Positions 16,970-26,633 of a stretch of 58,541 bases of DNA are shown here, piece after piece. A program made the translations under genes and the position numbers. The notes beneath the pieces are model-generated. The model was not told the DNA's origin and did not search any database. It saw nothing but the letters and a program-made list of their open reading frames with translations. The DNA is taken from positions 1 to 58,541 of the forward strand of contig JBDNCJ010000013.1 in assembly GCA_046719715.1 (NCBI GenBank), in the 5' to 3' direction. The stretch is from JANWWM01 sp046719715 (GTDB lineage Bacteria > Bacteroidota > Chlorobiia > Chlorobiales > Thermochlorobacteraceae). Positions within the stretch are counted from its first letter, which is position 1. Each line of letters starts with the position of its first letter.

Positions 16970-18409
16970 ATGCAATCCATGTCGATAGAATTGCCAACTC
17001 TGAACATCATTGAAGGCTCAAAAGAAATTGCGACAACGGGCGAAGAAACTTACGCCGCCAAATCCAAGCGTAGCGGTGAAGCGAAAAAAGGAAAGGTCTA
17101 TATTGAAAGTTACGGTTGTCAGATGAACTTCGCCGATTCGGAAATCGTCTCCGCCGTTGTCAAAGCCGAGGGTTACAGCACGACGGATTCCGACGCCGAT
17201 GCCGACGTCATTTTCCTCAACACATGCGCCATTCGCGACAACGCCGAACAGAAAATTCATTTCCGATTGCAATCGCTCAAACCGCTCAAGCGCAAGAATC
17301 CGAAACTTGTTGTCGGCGTTTTGGGCTGTATGGCGGAACGCATGAAGCAGTCGCTTTTTGAACAGGAAAAAATCGTCGATTTAATTGCGGGACCTGACGC
17401 CTATCGCTCAATTCCACAACTGATTGAACTGGCGGAGTCGGGGCAGAAAGCCGCGAACGTGTTTCTCTCGCTTGAAGAAACTTACGCCGACATCACGCCC
17501 GTGCGTCGCGAAGGTGTAAGCGCGTTTCTCTCGATTATGCGCGGTTGCGACAACATGTGCTCGTTCTGCGTCGTGCCTTTCACGCGCGGCAGAGAGCGAA
17601 GCCGACCGTTCCAAACCATTCTCGATGAAATCAAAATGCTTTCCGACGAAGGCTTCAAAGAGGTAACGCTTTTAGGGCAAAACGTTAATTCCTACAACGA
17701 CGACGCAGGCAAGGTGAATTTCGCGGAACTGATGTATCGCGCAAGTTTGATTGACGAAAAGATGCGAATCCGATTTACAACCTCGCACCCAAAAGATATT
17801 TCTGATGAATTGGTGAGCGCAATTGCTGAGCGTCCGAATTTGTGCAAGTTCATTCACTTGCCCGTGCAGTCTGGCTCGACGCGCATATTAGAACTGATGA
17901 GCCGCAATCATACACGCGACGACTACTTCAAGAAAATCGAGATGATTCAATCCAAAATTCCCGACTGCGCGCTGTCAACTGACATCATCGCGGGCTTCTG
18001 CACCGAAACCGAAGAAGACCATCAAGAGACGCTCTCGCTCTTGGCGCAAGTCCGATACGATTACGCTTTCACGTTCATTTACTCGGAACGCCCGAACACG
18101 CCTGCGGCAAAACGCCTCAAAGACGATGTCGATGAAGCCACAAAGCAACGCCGCTTGCAGGAAATCGTCGTGCTCACGAAACGCATTTCTGCGGAACGCT
18201 ACGCCGAATCCGTCGGAAAAGTCTATGAGATTTTAATCGAAGGCGATAGCAAACGCTCGTCGGATATGTGGATGGGCAGATCTGATAACAATCGCGTCGC
18301 CGTTTTTGCAAAAACCGGGAAAGAAAAACCCGGAGACTTTGTTAAAGTGCGTATCACAAGCTCAACCGCCGCCACTCTGATTGGTGAGCGCGTGAATGAA
18401 ACACAGTAA
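16970..18409 (+). CDS. miaB: tRNA-2-methylthio-N6-isopentenyladenosine synthase MiaB
   Basis: 479 residues with the three MiaB domains. An N-terminal UPF0004 domain carries the auxiliary-cluster cysteines (ESYGCQMN, LNTCAIRDNA, GVLGCMAER). The radical-SAM domain has RGCDNMCSFCVVPFTRGRERSRP with the CxxxCxxC motif, and LLGQNVNSY. A C-terminal TRAM domain includes KPGDFVKVRITSSTAATLIG. MiaB rather than MtaB/RimO is indicated by the CDNMCSFCVVPFTRGRE wording. It methylthiolates adenosine-37 of tRNAs. Starts at 16970 and 16979 are both possible. HU and ruvX follow in the same direction. Confidence 0.95.
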   Translation: MQSMSIELPTLNIIEGSKEIATTGEETYAAKSKRSGEAKKGKVYIESYGCQMNFADSEIVSAVVKAEGYSTTDSDADADVIFLNTCAIRDNAEQKIHFRLQSLKPLKRKNPKLVVGVLGCMAERMKQSLFEQEKIVDLIAGPDAYRSIPQLIELAESGQKAANVFLSLEETYADITPVRREGVSAFLSIMRGCDNMCSFCVVPFTRGRERSRPFQTILDEIKMLSDEGFKEVTLLGQNVNSYNDDAGKVNFAELMYRASLIDEKMRIRFTTSHPKDISDELVSAIAERPNLCKFIHLPVQSGSTRILELMSRNHTRDDYFKKIEMIQSKIPDCALSTDIIAGFCTETEEDHQETLSLLAQVRYDYAFTFIYSERPNTPAAKRLKDDVDEATKQRRLQEIVVLTKRISAERYAESVGKVYEILIEGDSKRSSDMWMGRSDNNRVAVFAKTGKEKPGDFVKVRITSSTAATLIGERVNETQ

Positions 18410-18455
18410 CAGACTTGTTCTTTGAGACCAAACACCAAAACAAAACTTGCTTAAA

Positions 18456-18839
18456 ATGCCTGACCAAGAAAATGAACTCAAAACGCCCAAGCGAAGCAAC
18501 ACGCGCAAGATTCCAAAAACCTTGACGCGCACCGACCTCTACCACGCAGTCGCCAAACGCTTCAATGCAAAGCCGAGCGAGGTGCAAGATTATGTCGATG
18601 CCACGATTGACGGACTTGCAGGACTGATTAAGAGCGCAGACCCCGAATTGCGCATCGAGCTTCGCGGGCTTGGCGTCTTTGAAGTCAAGTTCATGAAAGA
18701 GCGCGCCATCGTCCGAGACCCGCGCACGCTTGAACTCATCGATTACAAAGGCAGACGCCGAAAAATGCACTTCCGCCCAAGCAAGCAAATTAAAAAGGTG
18801 CTTCTCGGCAACGATGCAAAAGCCAAAAAAACTTCATGA
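18456..18839 (+). CDS. HU/IHF-family DNA-binding protein
   Basis: 127 residues from ATG 18456. A basic N-terminal extension (about 20 residues, KTPKRSNTRKIPK) precedes an HU core: TLTRTDLYHAVAKRFN for helices 1-2, LRIELRGLGVFEVKF for the beta saddle, and the arm region with RDPRTLELIDYKGRRRKMHFRPSKQIKK (basic, in place of the usual RNPxTG). It should bind and bend DNA as a nucleoid protein. It overlaps ruvX by an ATGA junction (18836-18839), implying coupled translation. Confidence 0.88.
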   Translation: MPDQENELKTPKRSNTRKIPKTLTRTDLYHAVAKRFNAKPSEVQDYVDATIDGLAGLIKSADPELRIELRGLGVFEVKFMKERAIVRDPRTLELIDYKGRRRKMHFRPSKQIKKVLLGNDAKAKKTS

Positions 18840-19285
18840 GCACGCTCAAACCGCGCATCGTGGCGATTGATTACGGAACAAAGCGAATTGGGCTGGCAAA
18901 AAGCGATTTGCTTCAACTCTTCGCGCAAAGCGTCGGCACGTTTTCAGAATCCGACCTCTACAAACAACTCGCCGCGATTGAGCGGGAAGACGGCATCGAG
19001 AAAATTCTGCTCGGCAACCCGACGAGCGGCGACGGCTCTCCGAACCGAATGACGAACATCGTCGCCCAATTCGAAGCGCGTCTTCAAGCGAAATTTCCGA
19101 ATATCGTGATTGAAAAAGTCAGCGAGTTTGGTTCTTCAAAAGCCGCCCTGCATACGCTTGTGGAAAGCGGCGTCGGAAAAAAAGAGCGCAACACCAAAGG
19201 TCGGCTCGATAAAGTCGCCGCCGCCCTTCTGCTCCAGCACTACTTGGAAACCCGACCGAAACCCAATTACGAAACATCAGCGTGA
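18836..19285 (+). CDS. ruvX: Putative Holliday junction resolvase / pre-16S rRNA nuclease RuvX (YqgF)
   Basis: 149 residues with RNase H-fold signatures of YqgF/RuvX: VAIDYGTKRIGLAKSD (first catalytic Asp), LLGNPTSGDGS, VSEFGSSKAA and a C-terminal KGRLDKVAAALLLQHYLE with the last Asp. Known roles are maturation of the 16S rRNA 5' end and possibly junction resolution. It starts inside the stop of the HU gene (ATGA) and ends the miaB operon. The glmM gene is convergent, 42 bases away. Confidence 0.92.
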   Translation: MSTLKPRIVAIDYGTKRIGLAKSDLLQLFAQSVGTFSESDLYKQLAAIEREDGIEKILLGNPTSGDGSPNRMTNIVAQFEARLQAKFPNIVIEKVSEFGSSKAALHTLVESGVGKKERNTKGRLDKVAAALLLQHYLETRPKPNYETSA

Positions 19286-19327
19286 TGCTCAAATGCCTCT
19301 CTGCGAGCGAAGCGGCACAGCATCGCA

Positions 19328-20737
19328 TTAGGCGCACTGCAAGAGTTCATCGGCAAAGCGTTTAGCGAGCGATTCGGCGTCGGCTTTGGTTTTGGCTTCG
19401 GCGTAAATGCGCACAATCGGTTCGGTGTTGGATTTGCGCAAATGCACCCAGCTTTCATCGAAATCAATTTTCACGCCGTCAATCGTCGTCAGTCGCTCGT
19501 GGGCGTGGCGGCTGGCAAGTTCGCTGAGCAACTCATCGAGATTTACGCTGGCATCGAGTTTGAGCTTGTGCTTGGCGATGAAATAGGGCGGAAACGTGTT
19601 TTTGAAGTCTGTGAGTTTTCCTGTTGGATTGTGTTCTTGCCATTGAGCAAACGCGGAAAGAAAAAGCGCGATGCCGACAAGCGCGTCGCGTCCGTAATGC
19701 ACATCGGGCAAAATGACGCCGCCGTTGCCTTCGCCGCCAATCGCCGCTCCGACCGACTTCATCACTTCAATCACGTTGGCTTCGCCGACTTTCGCCGTGT
19801 GAAATCCGACGCCGTGCTTTTGGGCAATATCACGAAGTGCACGACTGCTCGAGAGATTATTCACCACGTCGCCTTTCTTTTTCGTGAGCCAAAAATCGGC
19901 ACATGCGACCAGCGTGTATTCTTCGCCGAAAAGCGAGCCGTCTTCACAAATGAAGCAGACGCGGTCGACATCGGGGTCGACGACAATGCCAATCTCTGCG
20001 CCGTAGTGCGACGTCAGCCCTTGCGACTCGACCAAATTTTCTTCAATCGGTTCGGGATTGCGCGGGAAAATGCCCGTCGGCTTGCACGAAATTTCAACCA
20101 CTTCCGCAACGCCGAGCGCACGACAAAGCTTCGGAATAATCCGTGAACCTGCGCCATTGACGGCATCAACCAGCACCTTGTAATTGCGCCGCCGAATCTT
20201 CTCCAAATCCAATTCCGGAAGCGCGAGCACTTTTTTGACGTGAAAGTCGTCATAGTCTTCGCGTGAAACCGCCATGCCAAATTCGTTCCACCTTGCCGAA
20301 TGAAATTCCTCCGTTTCTACAATCGAGAGCATGGTTTTGCTTTGCAACGGCGTGAGAAATTCGCCCAAGTGATTGAGCAATTTCAAGGCGTTCCATTCGA
20401 GCGGATTATGCGAGGCGGAAATGATGATGCCGCCGTCGGCTTCTTCGGCAATGACGGCAAGTTCAACCGTCGGCGTGGTTGCAATTCCTAAGTTGATGAC
20501 GTTACAGCCTGCTTGAATCAACACGCCTTGAACATAGTCGAGAATGACTTTACCCGTTGGTCGCGTATCGCGTCCGATAACGACCGTTGGAACATTTCCG
20601 CGCAAATTCACCGCCCGCGATTTGCGTTGCTCGAAGAGCCACGTGGCAAAGGCTTGTGTGTAGGTGGTGAGTGCAATCGGCGTTAGGCTTTCGCCGACGA
20701 CGCCGCGAATCCCTGAAATGCTGACCATTAAGCCCAT
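19328..20737 (-). CDS. glmM: Phosphoglucosamine mutase / phosphohexomutase (GlmM-like)
   Basis: 469 residues from ATG 20737, the start that matches the family N-terminus MxLMVSISGIRGVVGESLTP; the frame extends further upstream. The phosphoserine loop reads ISASHNPLEWNALK (S109), the Mg2+ loop DPDVDRV, and the sugar-recognition loop GGEGNGGVILPD, with a C-terminal phosphate-binding RKSNTEPIVRIY. It interconverts hexosamine or hexose 6- and 1-phosphates for cell-wall and LPS precursors. Exact substrate (GlcN versus Man/Glc) is not certain. It lies 31 bases downstream of polA on the same strand. Confidence 0.88.
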   Translation of the reverse strand: MGLMVSISGIRGVVGESLTPIALTTYTQAFATWLFEQRKSRAVNLRGNVPTVVIGRDTRPTGKVILDYVQGVLIQAGCNVINLGIATTPTVELAVIAEEADGGIIISASHNPLEWNALKLLNHLGEFLTPLQSKTMLSIVETEEFHSARWNEFGMAVSREDYDDFHVKKVLALPELDLEKIRRRNYKVLVDAVNGAGSRIIPKLCRALGVAEVVEISCKPTGIFPRNPEPIEENLVESQGLTSHYGAEIGIVVDPDVDRVCFICEDGSLFGEEYTLVACADFWLTKKKGDVVNNLSSSRALRDIAQKHGVGFHTAKVGEANVIEVMKSVGAAIGGEGNGGVILPDVHYGRDALVGIALFLSAFAQWQEHNPTGKLTDFKNTFPPYFIAKHKLKLDASVNLDELLSELASRHAHERLTTIDGVKIDFDESWVHLRKSNTEPIVRIYAEAKTKADAESLAKRFADELLQCA

Positions 20738-20768
20738 AGTTAGAATGTGAGTTTTGTTGTTGGATTTG

Positions 20769-23549
20769 TTAATGAGCGGCGAGCCAATTCTCGCCAACGC
20801 CAATGTCGACCACAATCGGCACATCTTTGATGCCAACGGCTTTCGCGCCAGAAATCATGGCGGATTTGACGAGTTCGGAAAGTTCTTCTTGCTCCTCGAT
20901 GGGCATATCAAAAAGTAATTCATCGTGGACTTGCAAAATCATGCGCGAGTGAAGACGGCGTTCAGTCAGCATGCGGTCAATTTGAATCATGGCGAGTTTA
21001 ATCATATCGGCGGCAGTGCCTTGAATCGGCGTGTTGATAGCGGCGCGTTCAGCGGCATTGCGAATCGAGAAATTTTTGCTGTGAATGTCGGGAAAGTAGC
21101 GTCGCCGTCCTGTGAGCGTTTCCACATATCCGAGCGTGCGAGCCGATTCCAAGACGCGCTGGGTGTATTGAAAAATCTTCGGATACTTTTGCTTGTATTG
21201 CTCAATGAGCGATTTGGCTTCGCTCTGCGGAATGTCCAAGCGTTGCGCCAAGCCAAACGGTTGAATGCCGTAGAGCACGCCGAAGTTGACTTCCTTCGCC
21301 TTACGACGTTGCTCTTTGGAAACATCATCAATGCCGAAAATGACGCGCGCCGTTGCGCTGTGAATGTCGTCGCCGTTCTTAAAGGCTGTGAGCATGGTTT
21401 CATCTTGCGAGAGTTCAGCGGCGATGCGCAGTTCAATTTGCGAGTAATCGGCGGAAAGCAGTTTTCGTTGAGCATCGCTGGGAACAAAGGCTTTGCGAAT
21501 TTGTCGCCCAATTTCAGTTCGAATCGGAATGTTCTGCAAATTTGGATTCGTTGAAGAGAGCCGTCCCGTTGCCGCCACGCTTTGATTGAACGAGGTATGC
21601 ACGCGCCTCGTCTTCGGATTGACCATCGTCGGAAGCGCATCGACGTAAGTGGATTTTAATTTTTGCAGACTGCGATACTCCAAAATTTTTGTCGCAATCG
21701 GATATTCTTCCGAGAGTTCTTCTAAAACGCGCACGTCGGTCGAGAAGCCCGTCTTGGTGCGCTTTTTTGCGGGCAATCCCATTTTTTCAAAGAGGACTTC
21801 GGCTAATTGCTTGGGCGAATCAATGTTGAATTCCGTTCCGGCTTCGGCAAGAATGCGCTGTGCAACCGATGCAATTTCCGATTCCAACACATTGGAAATA
21901 TCGGAGAGCATGGCGGTATCAATCTTTACGCCTTCCCATTCCATTTTTCCAAGAACGGGCAAGAGCGGCATTTCAACATCGTTGAAGACGCGCAAGAGCG
22001 CATGGGATTCTGAAAGTTCTGCTGAAAGGTGATGTTTGAGTTGAAGCGTTACATCGGCATCTTGACAAGCATACTGCGAGAGTTTATCAAGCGGCACATC
22101 TTTGATGGAAATTTGATTGCGCCCCGTGCCGACGAGGTCGGTAAATTCAATCAAGCGATACTTGAAGTAGCGTGACGCCATGTCGGTCATGTTGTGCGCC
22201 GCGTCGGGATTGAGCACGTAACTGGCAAGCATCGTGTCAAAAGCAATCGGCGAGACATCAATGCCATACTGCTTCAAGACGAGGTAATCGAACTTGAAGT
22301 TCTGACCGATTTTTTTTTGAGCAGGATTTTCAAGAATCGGCTTTAAGGCGGAAAGCACCGTTGCGCGGGGAAGCGCTTCATTCAAGCAATAAATACAAAA
22401 GGCTTCGTGCGGACGAATCGCGACGGAAAGGCAGACGAGTTCGTCTTTGAAGACGTCGAGTCCGGTGGTTTCGGTATCGAGGGAAAATTCATCGGCGTTG
22501 CGCAAATCGGAAAGAAGTGAATCGAAGGCTTCGGGCGTTGTGATGGTGTGGTAAGTGCCAAGCGTGTGCGGATAAGTGAGCGAAACGCTTTCGCCGATGT
22601 TCGCGCCGAAGTTGAAGGAAAGTTCGTCGTCAGGTTCAACGGCGTCGCCGACGGTTGCGGGCTGTTGCGTTTTCAATTTGGAGAGAAATTGTTTCATCTG
22701 TAATTCTTCCAACATCGGCGTGAGCACGTCAATGTTCGCGGGCTTGATGCGGAAATCGTCGAGCGAAAAATTAAGTGGCACGTCGGTTTTAATGGTAACA
22801 AGGAACTTGGCGATTTTGAGGTGCTCTTTGGCATCGAGCAAGTTCTGCTTCATTTTGTATTTGGTGATGTTGCCGATGTTGTTGTAGAGGTTTTCGATTG
22901 AACCGTATTCGTTGATGAGTTGCGCGGCGGTTTTCGGTCCGACGCCTGTAACGCCGGGAATGTTATCCGACGTATCGCCCATGAGTGTGAGCATATCGAC
23001 AAATTGTTCAGGATAAACGCCATAGCGGGCGTGAACTTGCTCTCGGTCGTATCGTTCAAATTTGTCGTCGTCTCTGGAAGGTTTAAGAATTTGCACGCTC
23101 TCGCTGACGAGTTGGGAGAAATCTTTATCGGGCGTAATCATGAAAACTTGGCAAGTGTCTTCGTAACGTTTGGCGAGCGTTCCGATAACGTCGTCGGCTT
23201 CGAAGCCGGGAAATTTGAGCAGTTTAACGCCGTAGGCGTCGATGAGTTTGTAGATGATATCGATCTGTTGAACAAGGTCTTCGGGCGGCTCGGGACGATT
23301 GGCTTTGTAGAGCACGTAGGTATTGTGCCGAAAAGTTTTTTCTTTGGTATCGGTGGCAATGGCGAGGTAATCGGGCTTGTATTGCTCGATGATGCTTTGG
23401 AGTGTTTTGATGAAACCGTAGGTTGCGCCGGTCGGCACGCCTGATTTTGACGTCAGTTTTTGCGGCAGAAAGGCGAAGTAGGCGCGATAAATCAGAGCCA
23501 TTGCATCGAGAAGATAAAGCGTCGGCTTTTGGGTGTCGTTTGTTGGCAT
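20769..23549 (-). CDS. polA: DNA polymerase I
   Basis: 926 residues with all three PolA domains. The N-terminal 5'-3' exonuclease has LLDAMALIYRAYFAF, ATDTKEKTFRH, KFPGFEADDVIGTLA, and GDTSDNIPGVTGVGPKTAA. The proofreading 3'-5' exonuclease looks intact (FSLDTETTGLD, QNFKFDYLVLKQYG, YACQDADVTLQ). The polymerase domain has SADYSQIELRIAAELS, RRKAKEVNFGVLYGI, and QVHDELLFD. It acts in Okazaki fragment processing and repair. It has its own promoter in the divergent gap with the APC permease and probably co-transcribes glmM. Confidence 0.97.
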   Translation of the reverse strand: MPTNDTQKPTLYLLDAMALIYRAYFAFLPQKLTSKSGVPTGATYGFIKTLQSIIEQYKPDYLAIATDTKEKTFRHNTYVLYKANRPEPPEDLVQQIDIIYKLIDAYGVKLLKFPGFEADDVIGTLAKRYEDTCQVFMITPDKDFSQLVSESVQILKPSRDDDKFERYDREQVHARYGVYPEQFVDMLTLMGDTSDNIPGVTGVGPKTAAQLINEYGSIENLYNNIGNITKYKMKQNLLDAKEHLKIAKFLVTIKTDVPLNFSLDDFRIKPANIDVLTPMLEELQMKQFLSKLKTQQPATVGDAVEPDDELSFNFGANIGESVSLTYPHTLGTYHTITTPEAFDSLLSDLRNADEFSLDTETTGLDVFKDELVCLSVAIRPHEAFCIYCLNEALPRATVLSALKPILENPAQKKIGQNFKFDYLVLKQYGIDVSPIAFDTMLASYVLNPDAAHNMTDMASRYFKYRLIEFTDLVGTGRNQISIKDVPLDKLSQYACQDADVTLQLKHHLSAELSESHALLRVFNDVEMPLLPVLGKMEWEGVKIDTAMLSDISNVLESEIASVAQRILAEAGTEFNIDSPKQLAEVLFEKMGLPAKKRTKTGFSTDVRVLEELSEEYPIATKILEYRSLQKLKSTYVDALPTMVNPKTRRVHTSFNQSVAATGRLSSTNPNLQNIPIRTEIGRQIRKAFVPSDAQRKLLSADYSQIELRIAAELSQDETMLTAFKNGDDIHSATARVIFGIDDVSKEQRRKAKEVNFGVLYGIQPFGLAQRLDIPQSEAKSLIEQYKQKYPKIFQYTQRVLESARTLGYVETLTGRRRYFPDIHSKNFSIRNAAERAAINTPIQGTAADMIKLAMIQIDRMLTERRLHSRMILQVHDELLFDMPIEEQEELSELVKSAMISGAKAVGIKDVPIVVDIGVGENWLAAH

Positions 23550-23574
23550 GGTTTAGGTTAAGGTGTGTTTGAAC

Positions 23575-23604
23575 GGAAAATAAACATTTGTAGATTCCCG
23601 ACAA
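23575..23604 (-). promoter_or_regulatory. Promoter candidate for polA-glmM
   Basis: On the minus strand TTG (23604-23602), a 19-base spacer and TATTTTCC (23582-23575), 25 bases upstream of the polA start codon. This fits the TTG-N19-TAnnTTTG pattern seen repeatedly in this window, with 6 of 8 positions in the -10 box. Confidence 0.5.
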
Positions 23605-23649
23605 CGCTATCAACCAGCAACAATTTCACACCAATTCGGTCATTTCAGA

Positions 23650-25125
23650 ATGCAACCTACCGACGCAACTTCAAGCGCACCACAAACTCGAACCTTCAAA
23701 CGTGAACTCGGCTTACGCTCTTCGACCATGATCGTCATGGGATCGATGATTGGGTCGGGAATTTTCATCGTCAGTGCCGACATTGCGCGCACCGTCGGTT
23801 CGCCCGGCATGCTTTTGGTCGTTTGGGCGATTACCGGCGTGATTACGCTCATCGCCGCGCTTTCTTACGGCGAACTTGCCGCCATGATGCCCGAAGCGGG
23901 CGGGCAGTATGTATATCTGCGCGAAGCCTACAATCCGCTCATTGGATTTCTCTACGGTTGGACGCTCTTTCTCGTCATACAAACCGGCACGATTGCCGCC
24001 GTCGCCGTCGCCTTCGCAAAATTTACCGGCATCTTCGTTCCGGCATTGAGCGAAAAAAACATCCTCTTCTCACTCGGCAAGTTCAAAGTCTCCGCTGCAC
24101 AACTCCTTGCGATTCTCTCGCTTGTGGTGCTAACGGCAGTAAATATGCGCGGCGTTAAAGAAGGAAAAGTGATTCAAGATGTCTTTACGACGTCAAAAAT
24201 TATCGCCCTCTTCGGCTTGATTCTGCTCGGCTTGCTCGTGGGCGCGAATCAAACGGCAATCGAAGCCAACTTCGGTGAAGCGTTTTGGCAAAGTGCTTGG
24301 ACGAAAGTCGCCGACGGAAAAATCGTCTCGGTAGAATCGCTGTCGGGAGTGGGCTTGTGGGTTGCGGTCGGCGTGGCGATGGTCGGCTCGCTTTTTTCGA
24401 GCGATGCGTGGAACAATATCACCTTTACCGCAGGGGAAGTCATCAATCCGAAGCGCAACATTCCGCTCTCGCTCGCGCTTGGCACGGGCGCGGTAACGCT
24501 GATTTACCTGCTTGCAAATGTGAGTTATTTGGTGGTGCTTCCGCTTCAAGGCGCGCCGGACGGTGCTGATGCAATCGCTCGCGGAATCCAATTCGCCGAC
24601 CTCGATCGAGTCGGCACGGCGGCGATGAGCGTCGTCTTCGGCGATACTGCGCTCTTTGTCATGGCGGCGTTGATTATGATTTCAACCTTCGGCTGTAACA
24701 ATGGCTTGATTTTAGCCGGCGCGCGCGTCTATTACGCGATGGGCAACGACGGGCTTTTCTTCAAAAAAGCCGGCGCGCTCAACGAAAAATCCGTTCCCGC
24801 TTTCGCGCTGGTGATTCAATGCGTGTGGGCGAGTTTGCTCTGCCTTTCAGGTTCTTACGGCGATTTGCTCGACTACGTCGTCTTTGCCGTATTGCTTTTC
24901 TACATTCTGACCATTGCGGGCATTTTCATTTTGCGCAAAACAAAGCCCGACGCCGAGCGTCCTTACAAAGCAATCGGCTATCCGCTTTTGCCCGCGCTCT
25001 ACATCGCCGTAGCGACGGCGATTTGCATCGACCTGCTCATCTTCAAGCCGAACTATACCTATCCCGGACTTTTCATTGTGCTTCTCGGCGTGCCCGTTTA
25101 TTTTCTCTGGAAAAGGTGGACGTAG
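23650..25125 (+). CDS. APC-superfamily amino acid permease
   Basis: 491 residues with about 12 membrane helices. The N-terminal RELGLRSSTMIVMGSMIGSGIF is the GxGIF-type substrate loop of APC transporters, followed by SYGELAAMMPEAGGQYVYLREAYNP, a hallmark of the family. It most likely exchanges or imports amino acids across the inner membrane, closest in style to the LAT/PotE-like branch. The substrate is unknown. It stands alone and is divergent from polA. Confidence 0.9.
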   Translation: MQPTDATSSAPQTRTFKRELGLRSSTMIVMGSMIGSGIFIVSADIARTVGSPGMLLVVWAITGVITLIAALSYGELAAMMPEAGGQYVYLREAYNPLIGFLYGWTLFLVIQTGTIAAVAVAFAKFTGIFVPALSEKNILFSLGKFKVSAAQLLAILSLVVLTAVNMRGVKEGKVIQDVFTTSKIIALFGLILLGLLVGANQTAIEANFGEAFWQSAWTKVADGKIVSVESLSGVGLWVAVGVAMVGSLFSSDAWNNITFTAGEVINPKRNIPLSLALGTGAVTLIYLLANVSYLVVLPLQGAPDGADAIARGIQFADLDRVGTAAMSVVFGDTALFVMAALIMISTFGCNNGLILAGARVYYAMGNDGLFFKKAGALNEKSVPAFALVIQCVWASLLCLSGSYGDLLDYVVFAVLLFYILTIAGIFILRKTKPDAERPYKAIGYPLLPALYIAVATAICIDLLIFKPNYTYPGLFIVLLGVPVYFLWKRWT

Positions 25126-25170
25126 AAAATACAACGAGCCGTGATTGAGCATTGGGGCGACGGGAGAAGA

Positions 25171-25195
25171 GGCAATGCGCATGACGCACATTGCC
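25171..25195. terminator. Inverted repeat between convergent APC permease and tig genes
   Basis: GGCAATG (25171-25177) and CATTGCC (25189-25195) enclose 11 bases that include a further TGCG/CGCA pairing. It lies in the 100-base gap between two convergent genes, where a bidirectional terminator is expected. There is no strong T-run on either strand, so this is tentative. Confidence 0.45.
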
Positions 25196-25225
25196 TTGGC
25201 TGTGTTTGGCGTTGCGTTGGCGCGA

Positions 25226-26530
25226 TTAATTCACGGTCTCTTCGCTCATCATTTCGTCGGAAACGCGCTTGGATTCGGGCGTGATTTTGAGCGTCGAGAG
25301 AAGGTAGGCGAAAAGTTTTTCGCGCATCGCCCGCTCAAAAACATAGTTCTGCATATCTTCTTTGAGATAAGATTGAAGCACTTGGTTGACGTCGGAGATT
25401 CCCATTTCTTTTGCATCGGCTTCGGCGAGGTCGCGAATGGCTTGTTCATCAATTTTGATTCCTGCGACTTCGGCAAGTTTGTAACGAATGAGCATCCATT
25501 GGGCTTGCCGCTTCGCATTCGGGCTGATTTCGCGGCGGAAGGCTTGCACATCGAAACCTTTCGGGAATTTGCCGCCAAGTTGTCGCTCGGCGTTTTCAAT
25601 CATCATGTCTTCAAAGGAGTGAATCATGGTGTGCGGCACCTCGATGGGATTATCCTCAATGAATTTTTTGGCAACCTCTTCGAGCAAATCGTCTTCGGAT
25701 TTGCGCTTGAAGGTTTCTTTGAGGCGAAAGTCAATATCGGCGCGAAGTTCTGCCGCCGTCTGCAAGTGTCCTTGTGTCAGTTCTTTGGCGAGCTCGTCGG
25801 TGAGTTCGGGCAAGTCTAACCGCTTGACGTCTTTGATGTAGAACTTGTATTGTTTAGGCGCGCCTGACTCGTCGGGAGCAGGAAGGTGAATGATGCGCTC
25901 GTCGCCGACCTTAACGCCCGTCAGTGCGGCACGCATCGGCGAATCTTTGCGAATCATTTTCAAGACAATCTCTTGATTTTCAGACCGCTTTCCGATAATC
26001 GGCATGCCGCCCTCGTCCAATTGCTGGTAGTCGACAACGATTAAATCTTCTTCCGTTGATTCTCCCTCTTTGCTCATCCACACGCCTTGTTCTCTCAAAA
26101 TGCCTTTCACTTCGCGCTCGATATCTTCCTCTGTGATTTCATATTCGGCTTTTTTGAAGGCGTAGTCGGTGTAAGGCGCGAGGTCAAATTCGGGTTGCAC
26201 TTCATACATCAAGTAGATGTTGAGCAATTTGTCGTCGGTGAATTCAAAGTGGCGAATGCGCGCCCGCCCGACCAATTTCAACTTTTGTTCGGACGCAATT
26301 TTCGAGAAAGCCTCGCTGGCTAAGGTTTCAACGGTTTCGGACTCCACTTCTTTTCCAACAAGACGCTTGACCATCTCCATTGGCACTTTGCCTTTGCGAA
26401 AGCCCTTGACTTGAACGTTCTCTTGCGCGAGTTTGTAATTTTCATCAAGTTTGGGTTGATATTCCGACGGCTCAAGCGTGAGCGTCATTTCTTGCTCCGT
26501 AGAGCCGAGAAGTTTAATTGCGTGTGTCAA
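25226..26530 (-). CDS. tig: Trigger factor
   Basis: 434 residues with the three trigger-factor regions. The N-terminal ribosome-binding domain includes the signature VKGFRKGKVPMEMVKRLVG (about residues 41-59). The PPIase-like domain covers ~160-245. The long helical C-terminal chaperone domain has VAKKFIEDNPIEVPHTMIHSFEDMM. It binds nascent chains at the ribosome exit. The start is TTG at 26530: it gives the full N-terminal strand (THAIKLLGSTEQEMTLTLE), whereas the first ATG (26488) would truncate it. A terminator at 26569-26591 separates it from the STAS gene. A weak promoter (TTG-N18-TACTTTTA) overlaps that terminator. Confidence 0.93.
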   Translation of the reverse strand: MTHAIKLLGSTEQEMTLTLEPSEYQPKLDENYKLAQENVQVKGFRKGKVPMEMVKRLVGKEVESETVETLASEAFSKIASEQKLKLVGRARIRHFEFTDDKLLNIYLMYEVQPEFDLAPYTDYAFKKAEYEITEEDIEREVKGILREQGVWMSKEGESTEEDLIVVDYQQLDEGGMPIIGKRSENQEIVLKMIRKDSPMRAALTGVKVGDERIIHLPAPDESGAPKQYKFYIKDVKRLDLPELTDELAKELTQGHLQTAAELRADIDFRLKETFKRKSEDDLLEEVAKKFIEDNPIEVPHTMIHSFEDMMIENAERQLGGKFPKGFDVQAFRREISPNAKRQAQWMLIRYKLAEVAGIKIDEQAIRDLAEADAKEMGISDVNQVLQSYLKEDMQNYVFERAMREKLFAYLLSTLKITPESKRVSDEMMSEETVN

Positions 26531-26568
26531 TGCAGTAAAAATTAAAGGTTGTAAAAGTAATCAGATTG

Positions 26569-26591
26569 AAAAGGGCGCAACCCTCGCGCCC
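26569..26591 (-). terminator. Rho-independent terminator after the STAS gene
   Basis: On the minus strand GGGCGC (26591-26586), loop GAGGGTT, GCGCCC (26578-26573), then TTTT. It lies 43 bases downstream of the STAS gene stop and upstream of tig, so it should insulate tig from the upstream operon. Confidence 0.8.
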
Positions 26592-26633
26592 CATCTTTCA
26601 AAATGTTTCAAGCATTCACGGCGCGAAGGAAAT

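Noticed and set aside
19442..20146. 234-residue open frame on the plus strand, opposite glmM
   Set aside because: It is antisense to well-conserved GlmM motifs, has no family features and no start context; the high third-position G/C of the real gene creates it.
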